A stretch of DNA of 64,000 nucleotides, taken from positions 1 to 64,000 of the forward strand of contig NZ_VMSF01000001.1 in NCBI RefSeq assembly GCF_009765225.1, written 5' to 3'. The translations under genes and the position numbers were made by a program. The DNA is from Leifsonia sp. AG29 (GTDB lineage Bacteria > Actinomycetota > Actinomycetes > Actinomycetales > Microbacteriaceae). This document shows positions 1 to 7,908 of the stretch, in pieces. The notes beneath the pieces are model-generated. The model made no database searches. It had not been told where the DNA came from and was given only the letters and a program-made list of their open reading frames with translations. Each line of letters opens with the position of its first letter. Position 1 is the stretch's first letter.

Positions 1-1
1 T

Positions 2-226
2 CAGCGCGAGCACGACGTGCTCGCCGCCCACGCCGTCTTCATGGACGCGTTCAACACCGACGTCCGCGGCGACCTCGCGGCCTACCGCGAGTCGCGCGGA
101 CTGCCTGCCGATCCGATGGCCGCCTACAAGGCGTCGGGCTACCAGGAGAAGATCGAGTCCGAGCGCGTGGGCGGGACCCAGGCCGGATGGGGGGGCGTGA
201 GTCCAGTGGATCATTCTAGATGTTGA
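2..226 (+). CDS. 3' end of an unrecognised protein (partial)
   Basis: An open frame enters from the left edge and stops at 224-226. It encodes about 74 residues rich in Asp, Glu and Ala, with no motif I can place. The last ten or so residues (after a Trp-Gly-Gly stretch near 190) differ in composition from the rest and run into IS-remnant DNA. The original gene may therefore have been cut by an insertion and be reading into foreign sequence. The start lies outside the window, so family and true length cannot be judged. Confidence 0.35.
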   Translation, partial: QREHDVLAAHAVFMDAFNTDVRGDLAAYRESRGLPADPMAAYKASGYQEKIESERVGGTQAGWGGVSPVDHSRC

Positions 227-307
227 TCTCCATCCTGGCGGGCAGCACGGATGGAGTGAAGGTAAGACCGCTAACCAATCATCGTCTTGCGGGTGCTCGC
301 CAGCTGA

Positions 308-472
308 GAATTGAGGAACCCGCAGACGTTGGAATTCGTCCCTGGACCACAGGCATGGGCAGTGGCTCGGGCGCTGATCAACGCGATCGTCCGCGAATAC
401 AGTCGCTTCACCCGCGAACTCACTTTCATCCTCAACGAGGTCGGAGCCTGACCCGGTTTCCCGGACACCTGA
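308..472 (+). pseudogene. Short open remnant in IS-rich DNA
   Basis: A frame from about 308 to a TGA near 450 reads as a compact helical tail (ALINAIVREYSRF, then TFILNEVGA). It looks like the C-terminus of a real protein but has no start codon or upstream body. It lies between the truncated left-edge gene and an IS3-type orfA start. I cannot name the family. It may be the tail of another transposase or of the gene the IS entered. Confidence 0.25.
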
Positions 473-509
473 TCTGGGGCGATGATCGTGTCGGGAAGGG
501 GGTCTGCTG

Positions 510-695
510 ATGCCTGCTGCGAAGTCGCCGGAGTTTCGGCGTAGGGCGTTGGATTTGGTCGCGCAGGGTGAGCCGGTGGCGCAGGTTGCCCGCGGTCTCG
601 GGATCAGCGAGTCCGGGTTGCGGCCATGGATGGCGCAGGACGACATCGACGCCGGCCGGGCGGAGGGGCCATCGCCGCCGACCCGCAAACGTTGA
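510..695 (+). pseudogene. IS3-family transposase OrfA remnant
   Basis: The first 50 or so residues (MPAAKSPEFRRRALDLVAQG onward) form the helix-turn-helix start typical of IS3-family OrfA proteins of actinobacteria, with the GISES recognition helix near residues 32-36. The frame then leaves the family sequence near position 660 and stops after 61 residues, where OrfA normally runs to about 100. No OrfB follows. An RBS-like GGAAGGGG sits just upstream at about 494-501. This is a dead fragment. Confidence 0.6.
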
Positions 696-949
696 TCGGC
701 AGACTCGCAGCACTCACAGCTGAGACGGCAGCTGTGCCATTCGTCGCGCTCAACCGAGTTCCGAGCTTCGGAGGTCCGACTATCGGGGTGTTGACACCCG
801 ACACTGACGTCGCCGAGCTCTCATGATGTTCGATCGGCGGAGTCAGGGAGGCGGCGCGTCTTGCGTTCACGTCGTGGGACTAATCCGACTCTTACCGCTG
901 CCGGCCGGAGCGTGTGCACTCTCGCACGCGACCATGACCGCCACCCTAC

Positions 950-1670
950 GGTCCTTAGTTCGTCGCGAGTCAGCGCGGTATAGGCCGGCGCTGATCCTTG
1001 CCCATCTCCTCCGAGTAGTGACCGCGACGCGAACCGGAACGTGTTGCGGATCAGCTGGATGGTGCAGGTCTGAACCGTCGCCAACTGCCACGCCGTGTTG
1101 ATCAACTCGGGCAGACCCTTCAGCCCGTCGCACACGACGATGCAGACGTCCTCGGCGCCACGGTTCTTGATCTCGGGGAGCACCCCGAGCCAGAACTTCG
1201 CCCCTCGCCGCCGTCACCGGCCCAGATCCCGAGGATGTCGCGCTCTTTGTTCACAACGACTCTGATCGCGAGATAGAACGGCTTGTTCCGCACCTGCCCG
1301 TCCCGCACCTTCACTTTCGAAGCGCGTCGATGAACACGATCGGACAGACCCGCTTCGGCTCGAACTACCCCTCCCTGTCCCGAGGCACCACGATCTCCAC
1401 CGGGCCGACCCCAGTCAGCACGGTCTTCGATCTGCTGCCGTTGCGGATGTTCCCGCTCGCGGTCTGCTGATGCTTCGCGTGACCGAGCTGCTCGGTCGTC
1501 TCCGCCTCCAGCTCTACCTCCAGGACTCGCATGGCGAGCCCGTTCAACAGCTCACCAGGCCCAACGAGGTCAACGCCGTGCTCCTTCGCTTGCTTCAGCA
1601 ACTGCTGCGCGAGCTGCTGCTCATTGGTGATCTCTCTCGTCACAGGATCGATCATCTCGGTCGTGTCCAT
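950..1670 (-). pseudogene. IS256-family (Mutator-type) transposase, decayed
   Basis: Pieces of one IS256-type transposase appear in order on the minus strand. The N-terminal part (start ATG at 1670, RBS GAGGAACAGG) continues to the SRSKTVLTGVGPVEIVVPRD motif and ends near 1365. An internal deletion follows. The catalytic-core piece IVFIDAL, then KVRDGQVRNKPFYLAI and ILGIWAGDGGEG, appears around 1350-1190. The IKNRGAEDVCIVVCDGLKGL region, which carries the second catalytic Asp, lies around 1170-1100. The pieces are in different frames, the middle is missing, and the C-terminus stops resembling the family near 950. It cannot be active. Confidence 0.85.
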
Positions 1671-1781
1671 CACGGCCTGTTCCTCTCGGTCAGGCGGCCG
1701 ACCAAGAAACACCGACAATCAGACAGTCCCATGGCTTGCCGCGATCTACTTACCCGTGTTGACGGCATACCTCGACCTGGA

Positions 1782-2471
1782 TCAGCTCAGCGAGACGGCG
1801 AGCAGTCCGCGGACTTGCGTGGCGAACATTTCTTCCAGCATGCTCGCGAAGTCGGTCCCGAATGCAGCGAGCGACGGGTCCTTCTGGTATACCGCGGCGA
1901 CGGAAGGCGCCGGGTGCGCATGAACCCAGAGCGCGCCGGCGAGGACTACGAGTGAACCGGCGGCCGCCCGGGCGCCTGGCTCCCCGAGCTCCGGAAGTGC
2001 GCTCAGAATCGTCTCGGCCAGCCGTGCGAACAGGTCACTCACCACACGTTTGTGGTTCTCGGCCAGCGCGGTCGACACGTTCCGTTCCAGCACGGCCGCC
2101 TCCGCGCTGAGGAGCTCGCAGAGGACCGGATCCTCGTCGAGCGAGCGAGCTACGCGCTGCGCGAAACGATCCGCACGCTTGAGCGACGATCCCCTCGCCG
2201 ACTCGGGCCGAGCCTGCAGCGAGGTCGCGAAGGCGTCTAGCCATCGCGCGGCCTCCCGCTCCAGCAGCGCGAGCAGCACGGTCTCGCGGGTCTCGAAGTA
2301 GCTGATGATGTGCGCCTTGGACCTGCCGGCCCGGCGAGCGAGTTCGGTGAGCGTCAGGTCGGACACCGAGAGCTCCGCGAGCATCGCGGCGGCCGTTTCG
2401 AGGATGTGACGCTGCCGCTCCTCTCGCTGGCCCTGGCTGCGGGCCCGCAGATACGTGGTCATCAGCGGCAT
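1782..2471 (-). CDS. TetR/AcrR-family transcriptional regulator
   Basis: This 229-residue protein has an N-terminal DNA-binding domain with a helix-turn-helix at about residues 39-60 (LTLTELARRAGRSKAHIISY) and a C-terminal ligand-binding helical domain. It is divergent from the short-chain dehydrogenase at 2561, and the 89-base gap contains a clear promoter and a 15-base palindrome, so it probably represses that gene. An in-frame ATG at 2462 is an alternative start. The C-terminal domain resembles that of the TetR at 25255, which accompanies a paralogous SDR. The ligand is unknown. Confidence 0.85.
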   Translation of the reverse strand: MPLMTTYLRARSQGQREERQRHILETAAAMLAELSVSDLTLTELARRAGRSKAHIISYFETRETVLLALLEREAARWLDAFATSLQARPESARGSSLKRADRFAQRVARSLDEDPVLCELLSAEAAVLERNVSTALAENHKRVVSDLFARLAETILSALPELGEPGARAAAGSLVVLAGALWVHAHPAPSVAAVYQKDPSLAAFGTDFASMLEEMFATQVRGLLAVSLS

Positions 2472-2487
2472 TCTATACGCACGGGCG

Positions 2488-2516
2488 TTGACAAGCTACC
2501 GCCAGTCGCTTATTGT
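2488..2516 (+). promoter_or_regulatory. Sigma70-type promoter of the SDR gene
   Basis: TTGACA at 2488-2493 is followed, after exactly 17 bases, by TATTGT at 2511-2516. This is the best match to a housekeeping promoter seen in the window. The expected start of transcription falls at the palindrome 2524-2538, as expected for a repressed promoter. Confidence 0.7.
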
Positions 2517-2523
2517 CTATTAT

Positions 2524-2538
2524 GCGACCGACGGTCGC
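2524..2538. promoter_or_regulatory. Palindromic operator, probable TetR site
   Basis: GCGACCG-A-CGGTCGC is a perfect inverted repeat with 7-base arms and a 1-base centre. It lies between the promoter -10 element and the start codon of the SDR, 53 bases from the divergent TetR start. Position and symmetry fit the operator of that TetR; binding is inferred. Confidence 0.6.
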
Positions 2539-2560
2539 CTAAAGCGAGAGGACCGATCGA

Positions 2561-3406
2561 ATGACCAGGAATGAAGGACGAGTCGCTATAGTTACCGGCG
2601 CCAGCGCTGGGATCGGCCGGGAGTCGGCGTTGGCGCTGGCTGGCTCCGGCTTTACCGTCTACGGAGCTGCCCGGCGTGCCCAGCGACTCTCCGAGCTTGC
2701 CGGCAGAGGCGTGCTTCCCCTCGCCCTCGACGTGACTGACGAGGTGTCATCGAGCGCCGCAGTGACTCGGGTGATTGCCGAGGCGGGGCGCGTCGACGTC
2801 CTAGTCAACAACGCGGGATACGGATCGTATGGCGCGCTCGAAGAGGTGCCGCTGACGGAGGCCCGCGCGCAACTCGACGTGAACGTCCTGGGTCTCGCCC
2901 GCATGGTGCAACTAGTGCTGCCCCACATGCGCGCGGCCGGGCGCGGGCGGATTATCAACATCAGCTCGATGGGTGGCCGCTTTGCTACCCCGCTCGGATC
3001 CTGGTACCACGCAAGCAAATACGCGGTCGAAGGCTTGAGCGACGCCCTCCGCCTCGAGACTGCCCGTTTCGGAATAGAAGCTGTGGTGGTCGAGCCCGGG
3101 TCGATCCGCACCGACTGGGGCGATATCGCCGCACGCAAGCTCCGCGAGACCTCGGGTTCGGGTGCGTACTCGGAGCAGGCCGAGGCCATGGCGACCACGC
3201 TGAGCCAAAGCTCCCGGCCCGACGCGGCGCGCACCTCCTCGCCTGCCGCCGTAGCAGCCACGGTGCTCCGCGCGGCGACCGTGCGTCGACCACGTACCCG
3301 CTATCGCGTGGGGTACGGCGCCGCACCGATGATCGCGCTCGCCTCTCTCCTTCCGGACCGCGCCTTCGACCGGCTCATCCTCGGGCTCTCCCGGGTTCCG
3401 TCGTAG
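2561..3406 (+). CDS. Short-chain dehydrogenase/reductase (SDR)
   Basis: This 281-residue classical SDR has the cofactor motif TGASAGIG (residues 12-19), NNAG (83-86), catalytic Ser near 135 and YHASK (Tyr149, Lys153). The GAARR segment after beta-2 suggests NADP(H). RBS GAGAGG (2546-2551) precedes the ATG. It resembles the SDR at 25949-26827 closely, including the shared NNAGYGSYGALEEV segment and the long C-terminal tail. Such SDRs reduce or oxidise carbonyls of unknown substrates. Expression is probably controlled by the divergent TetR. Confidence 0.88.
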   Translation: MTRNEGRVAIVTGASAGIGRESALALAGSGFTVYGAARRAQRLSELAGRGVLPLALDVTDEVSSSAAVTRVIAEAGRVDVLVNNAGYGSYGALEEVPLTEARAQLDVNVLGLARMVQLVLPHMRAAGRGRIINISSMGGRFATPLGSWYHASKYAVEGLSDALRLETARFGIEAVVVEPGSIRTDWGDIAARKLRETSGSGAYSEQAEAMATTLSQSSRPDAARTSSPAAVAATVLRAATVRRPRTRYRVGYGAAPMIALASLLPDRAFDRLILGLSRVPS

Positions 3407-3600
3407 CAACGCTGACCCTCCTTTCACGAGTGAGCGCCAGAAGCTGGCCGGGAGTAGCGGGCAGGGGCGACCAATCGGCAATAGGGCGGACTCACCGCAC
3501 ATACGGTCGCCGATGGCGAGCGAACGCTCCGCGGTGCAGCGCTCAGCGACCGGCGAAAACGGAAGATCAAGGGAATTCATGCCCTCGTGCCAAGACGTTG
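3407..3600. other. Intergenic stretch without a recognisable gene
   Basis: Between the SDR stop and the IS481-like remnant I see only short frames with no family character and no clear repeat or hairpin. Confidence 0.4.
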
Positions 3601-3618
3601 AAGAGCTACGTTCGGTAG

Positions 3619-3800
3619 TTGGAGAAGCGCCCGTCGATCGAGACGTTCTGCGCCGAGCGCGGGGTCTCCCGAGAGACGTTCTACGCGATCCGGAAACGGG
3701 CCGCGGAGGATGGCCACGCGGCGGCGCTGGGGCCGCGACCGAGGCGGGCGCGAAGCAGCCTCTCGCGGATCACCGGCGACGGTCAGACGCCGAGAATGCA
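3619..3800 (+). pseudogene. IS481/rve-type transposase N-terminal remnant
   Basis: From a TTG at 3619 the frame reads KRPSIETFCAERGVSRETFY and then a basic stretch ending in PRPRRARSSLSRIT. This is the helix-turn-helix start of an integrase-core (IS481-type) transposase. Family character ends near residue 58, where the D-D-E catalytic domain of about 250 residues should follow. The rest is missing, replaced by the decayed DUF389 gene in the opposite orientation. Confidence 0.55.
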
Positions 3801-3814
3801 GCAGGTCGCCTGGC

Positions 3815-4314
3815 GACATCAGATGAATCGCGGTGGAGCGCGGGGAGCAGGATCGTGACCACGATGGCGACGGTGAACCCGACGACGAGCGCGAGGCCGG
3901 TTGGCCGATCATCCGAGCCAGCCATCTCACGAGGCCGACCGAGAGCGCTGCCAGCGGCCCGAAGTCCGGGCCGACGACCATCGCGCCGACGATGAGGATG
4001 GGCTCGGCGAAGACCACGCCTTTGGCGGCGATCATGGTGGCGACGAACATCTCAAGCGCTTCGCCGCGTCCGAGCTTTCGCCCCCGATGTCAAAGGCCGA
4101 GATCGAGCCCTGGTGCTGCACTTCCAGTTGCTGAAGCCGGTCGAGGAGGTCGCTCATCCCTTCAAGGGCGACGTCCCAGAGCACCAGGCCGCCTGCCCGG
4201 TCGGGTAGCGGTATTCGGAATTTGGACGACGTCGGTCGTCGCAACATTGTATTCAAGGGTCTCGAGCACCAGGTCCACGAGGTGCCCCGGCGCGATGATC
4301 CGCACATGCTTCAC
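3815..4314 (-). pseudogene. DUF389-family membrane protein, frameshifted remnant
   Basis: Starting at GTG 4314, three frames in succession give one DUF389-like protein. The N-terminal piece is KHVRIIAPGHLVDLVLETLE. A second piece, GLVLWDVALEGMSDLLDRL, is in another frame (about 4190-4060). The first membrane part, FAEPILIVGAMVVGPDFGPL, is in a third (about 4050-3920), followed by a short hydrophobic run. DUF389 proteins are multi-pass membrane proteins of unknown role and would need several hundred more residues. At least three frame breaks and loss of the C-terminal half make this non-functional. Confidence 0.65.
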
Positions 4315-4495
4315 AGGGCCAGTGTCACCGCAATCGAACCGCCCCGCGGGTGAACTTCGGCGTGTCGGTGAGCGGACAGGTACCATTTTGCGGCGGCCGT
4401 TTCGGGTAAAGAGACGTGCGCCCGAGGTTGGGCAGCTCTTCGTGCTGCGTCCAAGGTGACGTTGACGCCCGATGTGCTTGTTTTCGAGTGAAGAT

Positions 4496-5122
4496 CTAAT
4501 CGCGGGAGTTCTGCACCCCAGGCAGGGCGCCGTTGAGGACTTGGTCGACCAGTCGCGTGCAGTACTGTTCGGCCCCATCCGAATCGGCGTCAGGGGCCAC
4601 CGTGAATCCGAGAATGGCACTGACGAATACCGCTCCGGTCACGGACTGTATCAAGACGTCCGGATCGCAATCAGCCGCCAGCTCGCCGCTCTGGATGGAC
4701 TCCGTCACTAGTGCGCGGTTCTGAAAGTGGATGACGTTTCGAAGTCGATCGAGGTATTGGTCGAAGAGTCCGGGTTGCACGTATTGCTCGGCGTTGAGCC
4801 TCAGAATGAAAGCCCCCTGCTCCGAATGCACGAGTTGCAGGGTTCGCATGGCTATCTCGATGAGCTCCGCCCGGATGCCGCCGCCGGAAGAGTCTTCGGG
4901 GACCAGTTCGTGCGAGCTCAGGATATCGTCCATCAGCTCCGTCGTTGATGGCCATCTGCGGTAGATCGCAGGCTTTCCGACCGCTGATTCTCGCGCGATC
5001 GCCTCGAAGGTGAAGCCTGCCATGCCCGATCGAATGTACACGCGCTGTGCGGCGAGAAGGACCCGTGCGCGGATCCCCGGGTCACGCGGCCGCCCAGCGG
5101 GTCTGCGCGTCTGATCTTCCAT
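4496..5122 (-). CDS. TetR/AcrR-family transcriptional regulator
   Basis: I chose the ATG at 5122 (MEDQTRRPAGRPRD, 208 residues) because GAGGGG lies 7 bases upstream; the frame is open further to 5170. The helix-turn-helix covers about residues 38-57 (FTFEAIARESAVGKPAIYRR), followed by a helical ligand domain. It is divergent from the MpaB-type oxygenase at 5275. A perfect 21-base palindrome (5235-5255) sits between them and is probably its operator. Inducer unknown. Confidence 0.85.
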   Translation of the reverse strand: MEDQTRRPAGRPRDPGIRARVLLAAQRVYIRSGMAGFTFEAIARESAVGKPAIYRRWPSTTELMDDILSSHELVPEDSSGGGIRAELIEIAMRTLQLVHSEQGAFILRLNAEQYVQPGLFDQYLDRLRNVIHFQNRALVTESIQSGELAADCDPDVLIQSVTGAVFVSAILGFTVAPDADSDGAEQYCTRLVDQVLNGALPGVQNSRD

Positions 5123-5234
5123 CGCGAGGCCCCTCACTTTTCCCTCCACCCTAGTAGTCGACAACCGCATGTCGGCCCGGCACTGGACTGTCGTCGATGC
5201 TTGCGGCCGGGTCGAGGATCGCCTAGTCTCACGA

Positions 5235-5255
5235 TACGTACGAAATTCGTACGTA
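5235..5255. promoter_or_regulatory. Perfect palindromic operator before MpaB-type gene
   Basis: TACGTACGAA-A-TTCGTACGTA has 10-base arms that match perfectly around one base. It lies 19 bases before the start codon of the oxygenase gene and between it and the divergent TetR. A further exact half-site (TTCGTACGTA) occurs at 6428-6437, just after the oxygenase gene. Confidence 0.7.
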
Positions 5256-5274
5256 ATAGACGAAGGGGTCTGAC

Positions 5275-6372
5275 ATGAATGACGCGGTCGACGCTCCCAG
5301 CCGTAAGCCAGGGGTTCCGGTTCTCACTCACGATCTCCTGCTCGGGGATGCGGCGCGGTGGCGCCGTTTCGGTGAGGTGACGCCTGCGGGGGGATCCGAA
5401 AAAAGCGACGGGACACCGGATTACGGGCTCTTCGGCCCGGGTTCGATCATGTGGGAGGTTTTGCTGCATCCCGCCACGATCGTCTTCGAGACGGCGGCGC
5501 AAGCAGCAGCCCAGACGCTGTACATGCCGATCACCGCCGGCATCAGAGACGCAGACCCGATCTCTCGCAAAGCCCGGGCCGGTAGATTCACAATGTTCGA
5601 CTTCTTCGAGCGCTTTCAACGCAACTCCGGGATGCACGCGCCGATGTGGCTCGGTGATACCACCACGGCGACGAATATGGCTATGCATCTGCATCGTATC
5701 CATGGCCACGTCAAAGGCCCCGTCATCGACCCTGAAGACCCATCGATCGGCGGATACGCGGCAGCCGAGCCAAGAGATGCAATGTGGGCTGCCATCACCG
5801 AATTGCACGGGACACTGTGCGCCTACGAGAAGCTCGCCTGGCACGGCGACGAGGCGCCTCAGCCATTGACCGCAGAACAACGAGACCAGTTCGTGCGCGA
5901 GATGGCATCGTACCTGCGGCTGGTCGGAGCGGAGGAAGCGGAGATTCCCTTGAGCATGGCTGAGTTGAATGCGCTCTACGGCAAATACTCGCCCTATTTC
6001 GGGCACCGAGAAAGCGTTCTCCGGGACCCCGAGACCGGAGTCTCCATGAATGTTCAGTTTGCGCAGGTGGCCCGGGAGAATTGGCATCCCTCGCATGCGC
6101 TCGCGACCGACGCTCTCAAAGAGGTCTATGAGCAATGGAATGACGTCATGCCGGCTATCCTTCCGGAACACCTGCAGCGCGCCGCCGGTCGTACGCAGGA
6201 GCAGATCGATTCTTCGGCTGACATCATCCGTCGCCGAGAGTCAGATATCCGCGAAATTCAAAGTCCCGAGAACGAAGCGCGGATCATGCGCTTGCTTTGG
6301 GGACCCGATGGCGTCGATCTGATCGAAAACGCCCGACGTCTTCACCGGAAGGCGACGAGCCAAGCTGCATAG
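5275..6372 (+). CDS. MpaB/Lcp-type oxygenase (DUF2236 family)
   Basis: The 365-residue protein carries the family signatures FGPGSIMWEV (53-62) and HRIHGHVKG (140-148). The histidines of the latter correspond to the haem-contacting region of latex-clearing proteins. Family members are haem oxygenases or uncharacterised MpaB-like enzymes that cleave isoprenoid chains. No signal peptide is visible, so it is probably cytoplasmic. RBS GAAGGGG (5262-5268) supports the ATG. Gene order with a divergent TetR and a shared palindrome implies substrate-induced expression. The true substrate is not evident. Confidence 0.8.
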   Translation: MNDAVDAPSRKPGVPVLTHDLLLGDAARWRRFGEVTPAGGSEKSDGTPDYGLFGPGSIMWEVLLHPATIVFETAAQAAAQTLYMPITAGIRDADPISRKARAGRFTMFDFFERFQRNSGMHAPMWLGDTTTATNMAMHLHRIHGHVKGPVIDPEDPSIGGYAAAEPRDAMWAAITELHGTLCAYEKLAWHGDEAPQPLTAEQRDQFVREMASYLRLVGAEEAEIPLSMAELNALYGKYSPYFGHRESVLRDPETGVSMNVQFAQVARENWHPSHALATDALKEVYEQWNDVMPAILPEHLQRAAGRTQEQIDSSADIIRRRESDIREIQSPENEARIMRLLWGPDGVDLIENARRLHRKATSQAA

Positions 6373-6427
6373 GGGCGCCCCTGAGTTCTCCCTGAGACGC
6401 TGGCCAAACGCGGCGTTCGAGTGCGTG

Positions 6428-6437
6428 TTCGTACGTA
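6428..6437. promoter_or_regulatory. Half-copy of the upstream palindrome
   Basis: TTCGTACGTA is identical to one arm of the 5235-5255 palindrome. It is in the gap between the oxygenase and the convergent TetR at 6569, so it is not constrained by coding. It could be an auxiliary site, although the same 10-mer also occurs inside unrelated genes. Confidence 0.25.
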
Positions 6438-6568
6438 TGCAGTCGGGGCCGGACGCGGTGGAGCTCGCCGAGGCCGCATGCGCCTCGCGGAACCAGTCGC
6501 TCGCCGCGGGGCGGACTGAACCACGACCGGCCCGTTCACTTCCTGGGAGCCCGTAGCGGAGGTGCAGG

Positions 6569-7123
6569 TCAGACGAATGACGGCGCCATCGCCGACAGGA
6601 GCTTCATGGCGCGATCGACATCGGGCTCCGGATCGTCGACCCATACCTCGATCGCCGCCATCCCGCCGCCGGCGACGAAGGCGGCCAGGAACTCGATTGC
6701 CGAATTATCGTCGGGCCCCACACCGGCCGGAAGCGCCTCGGGATGACGGCGCAGATAGTCCTCGGTCCACAAGCGGAAAGAGTGAGCCAGAGTCAGACGC
6801 ATCGACTGCATCAGTTCGACACGAAGCGGTCCGCGGTACACCGCCCCCCACTTCGCGATGTGGGTCAACGCCAGACGAGCCCGCAACGTGCGGACCTCGT
6901 CGTCGCTGTAGCGCCCCTCGATGTCGTCGAACTGGGACAGCAGTTCATCGCTCAGCGCCTCGGCGAGCAGCTGGATGGGCGCCGGGGCCAGACGGTAGTA
7001 GTCGTCGCGGGAGATTCCCGCCGCGCTCGCAATCGAGGAGACGTTGAGGGCCGTTTCGGGGCTCGTCATCACGAGCTCGAGAACCGCGGTCCGCAACCGC
7101 TCCACCGCTTCGTGGGTGTCCAT
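6569..7123 (-). CDS. TetR-like transcriptional regulator
   Basis: This 184-residue protein has a helix-turn-helix around residues 27-46 (NVSSIASAAGISRDDYYRLA), somewhat divergent from standard TetR, and a helical C-terminal domain. Start ATG at 7123. It lies 64 bases downstream of the GntR gene on the same strand and convergent with the oxygenase gene. Its target cannot be assigned; the P450 operon and the oxygenase are candidates. Confidence 0.7.
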   Translation of the reverse strand: MDTHEAVERLRTAVLELVMTSPETALNVSSIASAAGISRDDYYRLAPAPIQLLAEALSDELLSQFDDIEGRYSDDEVRTLRARLALTHIAKWGAVYRGPLRVELMQSMRLTLAHSFRLWTEDYLRRHPEALPAGVGPDDNSAIEFLAAFVAGGGMAAIEVWVDDPEPDVDRAMKLLSAMAPSFV

Positions 7124-7187
7124 GGGAAAAGTCTAGGGCGACTGGTCGACAGGCGTGCCGAAGGAGCCTGCAGGGTCCGACGCGCCC

Positions 7188-7826
7188 TCAGAGGGGAAGG
7201 GAGTCGAGAACATTCGCGAGACTGTTGCGGAGGTGCACGGCGGTCACCTGGGAAGCGAACATCTCGTCACCGCTGAGGATGGCCTCTACGATCTGGATGT
7301 GCTCTTCAATCGCGCGCTCCTCCCGATGCGGATTCGAACGCGCATGGAAGCGAACGCGGGCGATCTGCCCGCGGATATCCTCGAGTGCGGACTGCAGATA
7401 ACGGCTCTGACAGGCCGCATCGATCGCCACATCGAGTTCGCTGGCGAGGAAGTAAGGCCGCCGCGGATCCGCGTCGCCCTCTGAGCTCGGCCCCCGGCGA
7501 AACTCCTCCAGCAGCTCGGCGAAGCGTTCGGGGGACCTCCGACGGGCGGCGAGACGAGCGGCCTGCGTCTCGAGGGCTTCGCGCAATTCGAACAGCTCGA
7601 GGACGTCCTTACGTGTCAGCGAGGTCACGATCGCCGTGCGCCCGGAGGTAGACACAAGCCCCTCGGCGGCGAGCCTGGCGAGTGCTTCCCGTACGGGGGT
7701 GCGGGAGACGCGGTATCGCTCCGCCGTCTCGATCTCGCCGAGCGTCGATCCCGGGGGAAGCACCCAGTCGATGATGTCCTGCCGCAGCCCCTCGTATGCC
7801 AGGTCGCTCGCCCTCACGGAACACAT
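7188..7826 (-). CDS. GntR-family (FCD subfamily) regulator of the P450 cluster
   Basis: From ATG 7826 (MCSVRASDLAYEGL) the 212-residue protein has a winged helix with the GntR hallmark VSRTPVREALARLAAEGLV (about 40-58) and an all-helical FCD ligand domain. One usual FCD metal ligand, the His of the Phe-His pair, is replaced by Leu-Asp near residue 140. The later EH and VH positions are kept. It follows the aldehyde dehydrogenase gene after a hairpin terminator. FCD regulators commonly bind GTATAC-centred palindromes, and four such sites occur in the promoters of this cluster, so it is the obvious candidate. Confidence 0.85.
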   Translation of the reverse strand: MCSVRASDLAYEGLRQDIIDWVLPPGSTLGEIETAERYRVSRTPVREALARLAAEGLVSTSGRTAIVTSLTRKDVLELFELREALETQAARLAARRRSPERFAELLEEFRRGPSSEGDADPRRPYFLASELDVAIDAACQSRYLQSALEDIRGQIARVRFHARSNPHREERAIEEHIQIVEAILSGDEMFASQVTAVHLRNSLANVLDSLPL

Positions 7827-7862
7827 CCTAGAACGGGGTGGAACTCGAGGTGGATGCGCATG

Positions 7863-7893
7863 AGGACCGCTGCCCTGGCGGGTCAGCGGTCCT
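7863..7893. terminator. Hairpin terminator after the P450 operon
   Basis: AGGACCGCTG (7863-7872) and CAGCGGTCCT (7884-7893) pair perfectly over 10 bases with an 11-base loop. The hairpin is 16 bases past the aldehyde dehydrogenase stop and before the GntR gene. There is no U-run, which is common for actinobacterial terminators. Confidence 0.6.
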
Positions 7894-7908
7894 ATCGCCG
7901 GAGGGGGA

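Noticed and set aside
1885-1894. CTGGTATACC within the TetR gene, resembling the sugar-acid operator
   Set aside because: Spacer is 2 instead of 3 bases and the site is inside a coding region far from any start.
5134-6171. Long minus-strand frame opposite the MpaB-type gene
   Set aside because: Antisense shadow with no family motif; the plus-strand protein has clear motifs and an RBS.
6371-6382. AGGGGCGCCCCT palindrome just after the MpaB-type gene, as a terminator
   Set aside because: No loop between the arms, so it cannot fold as an intrinsic terminator.
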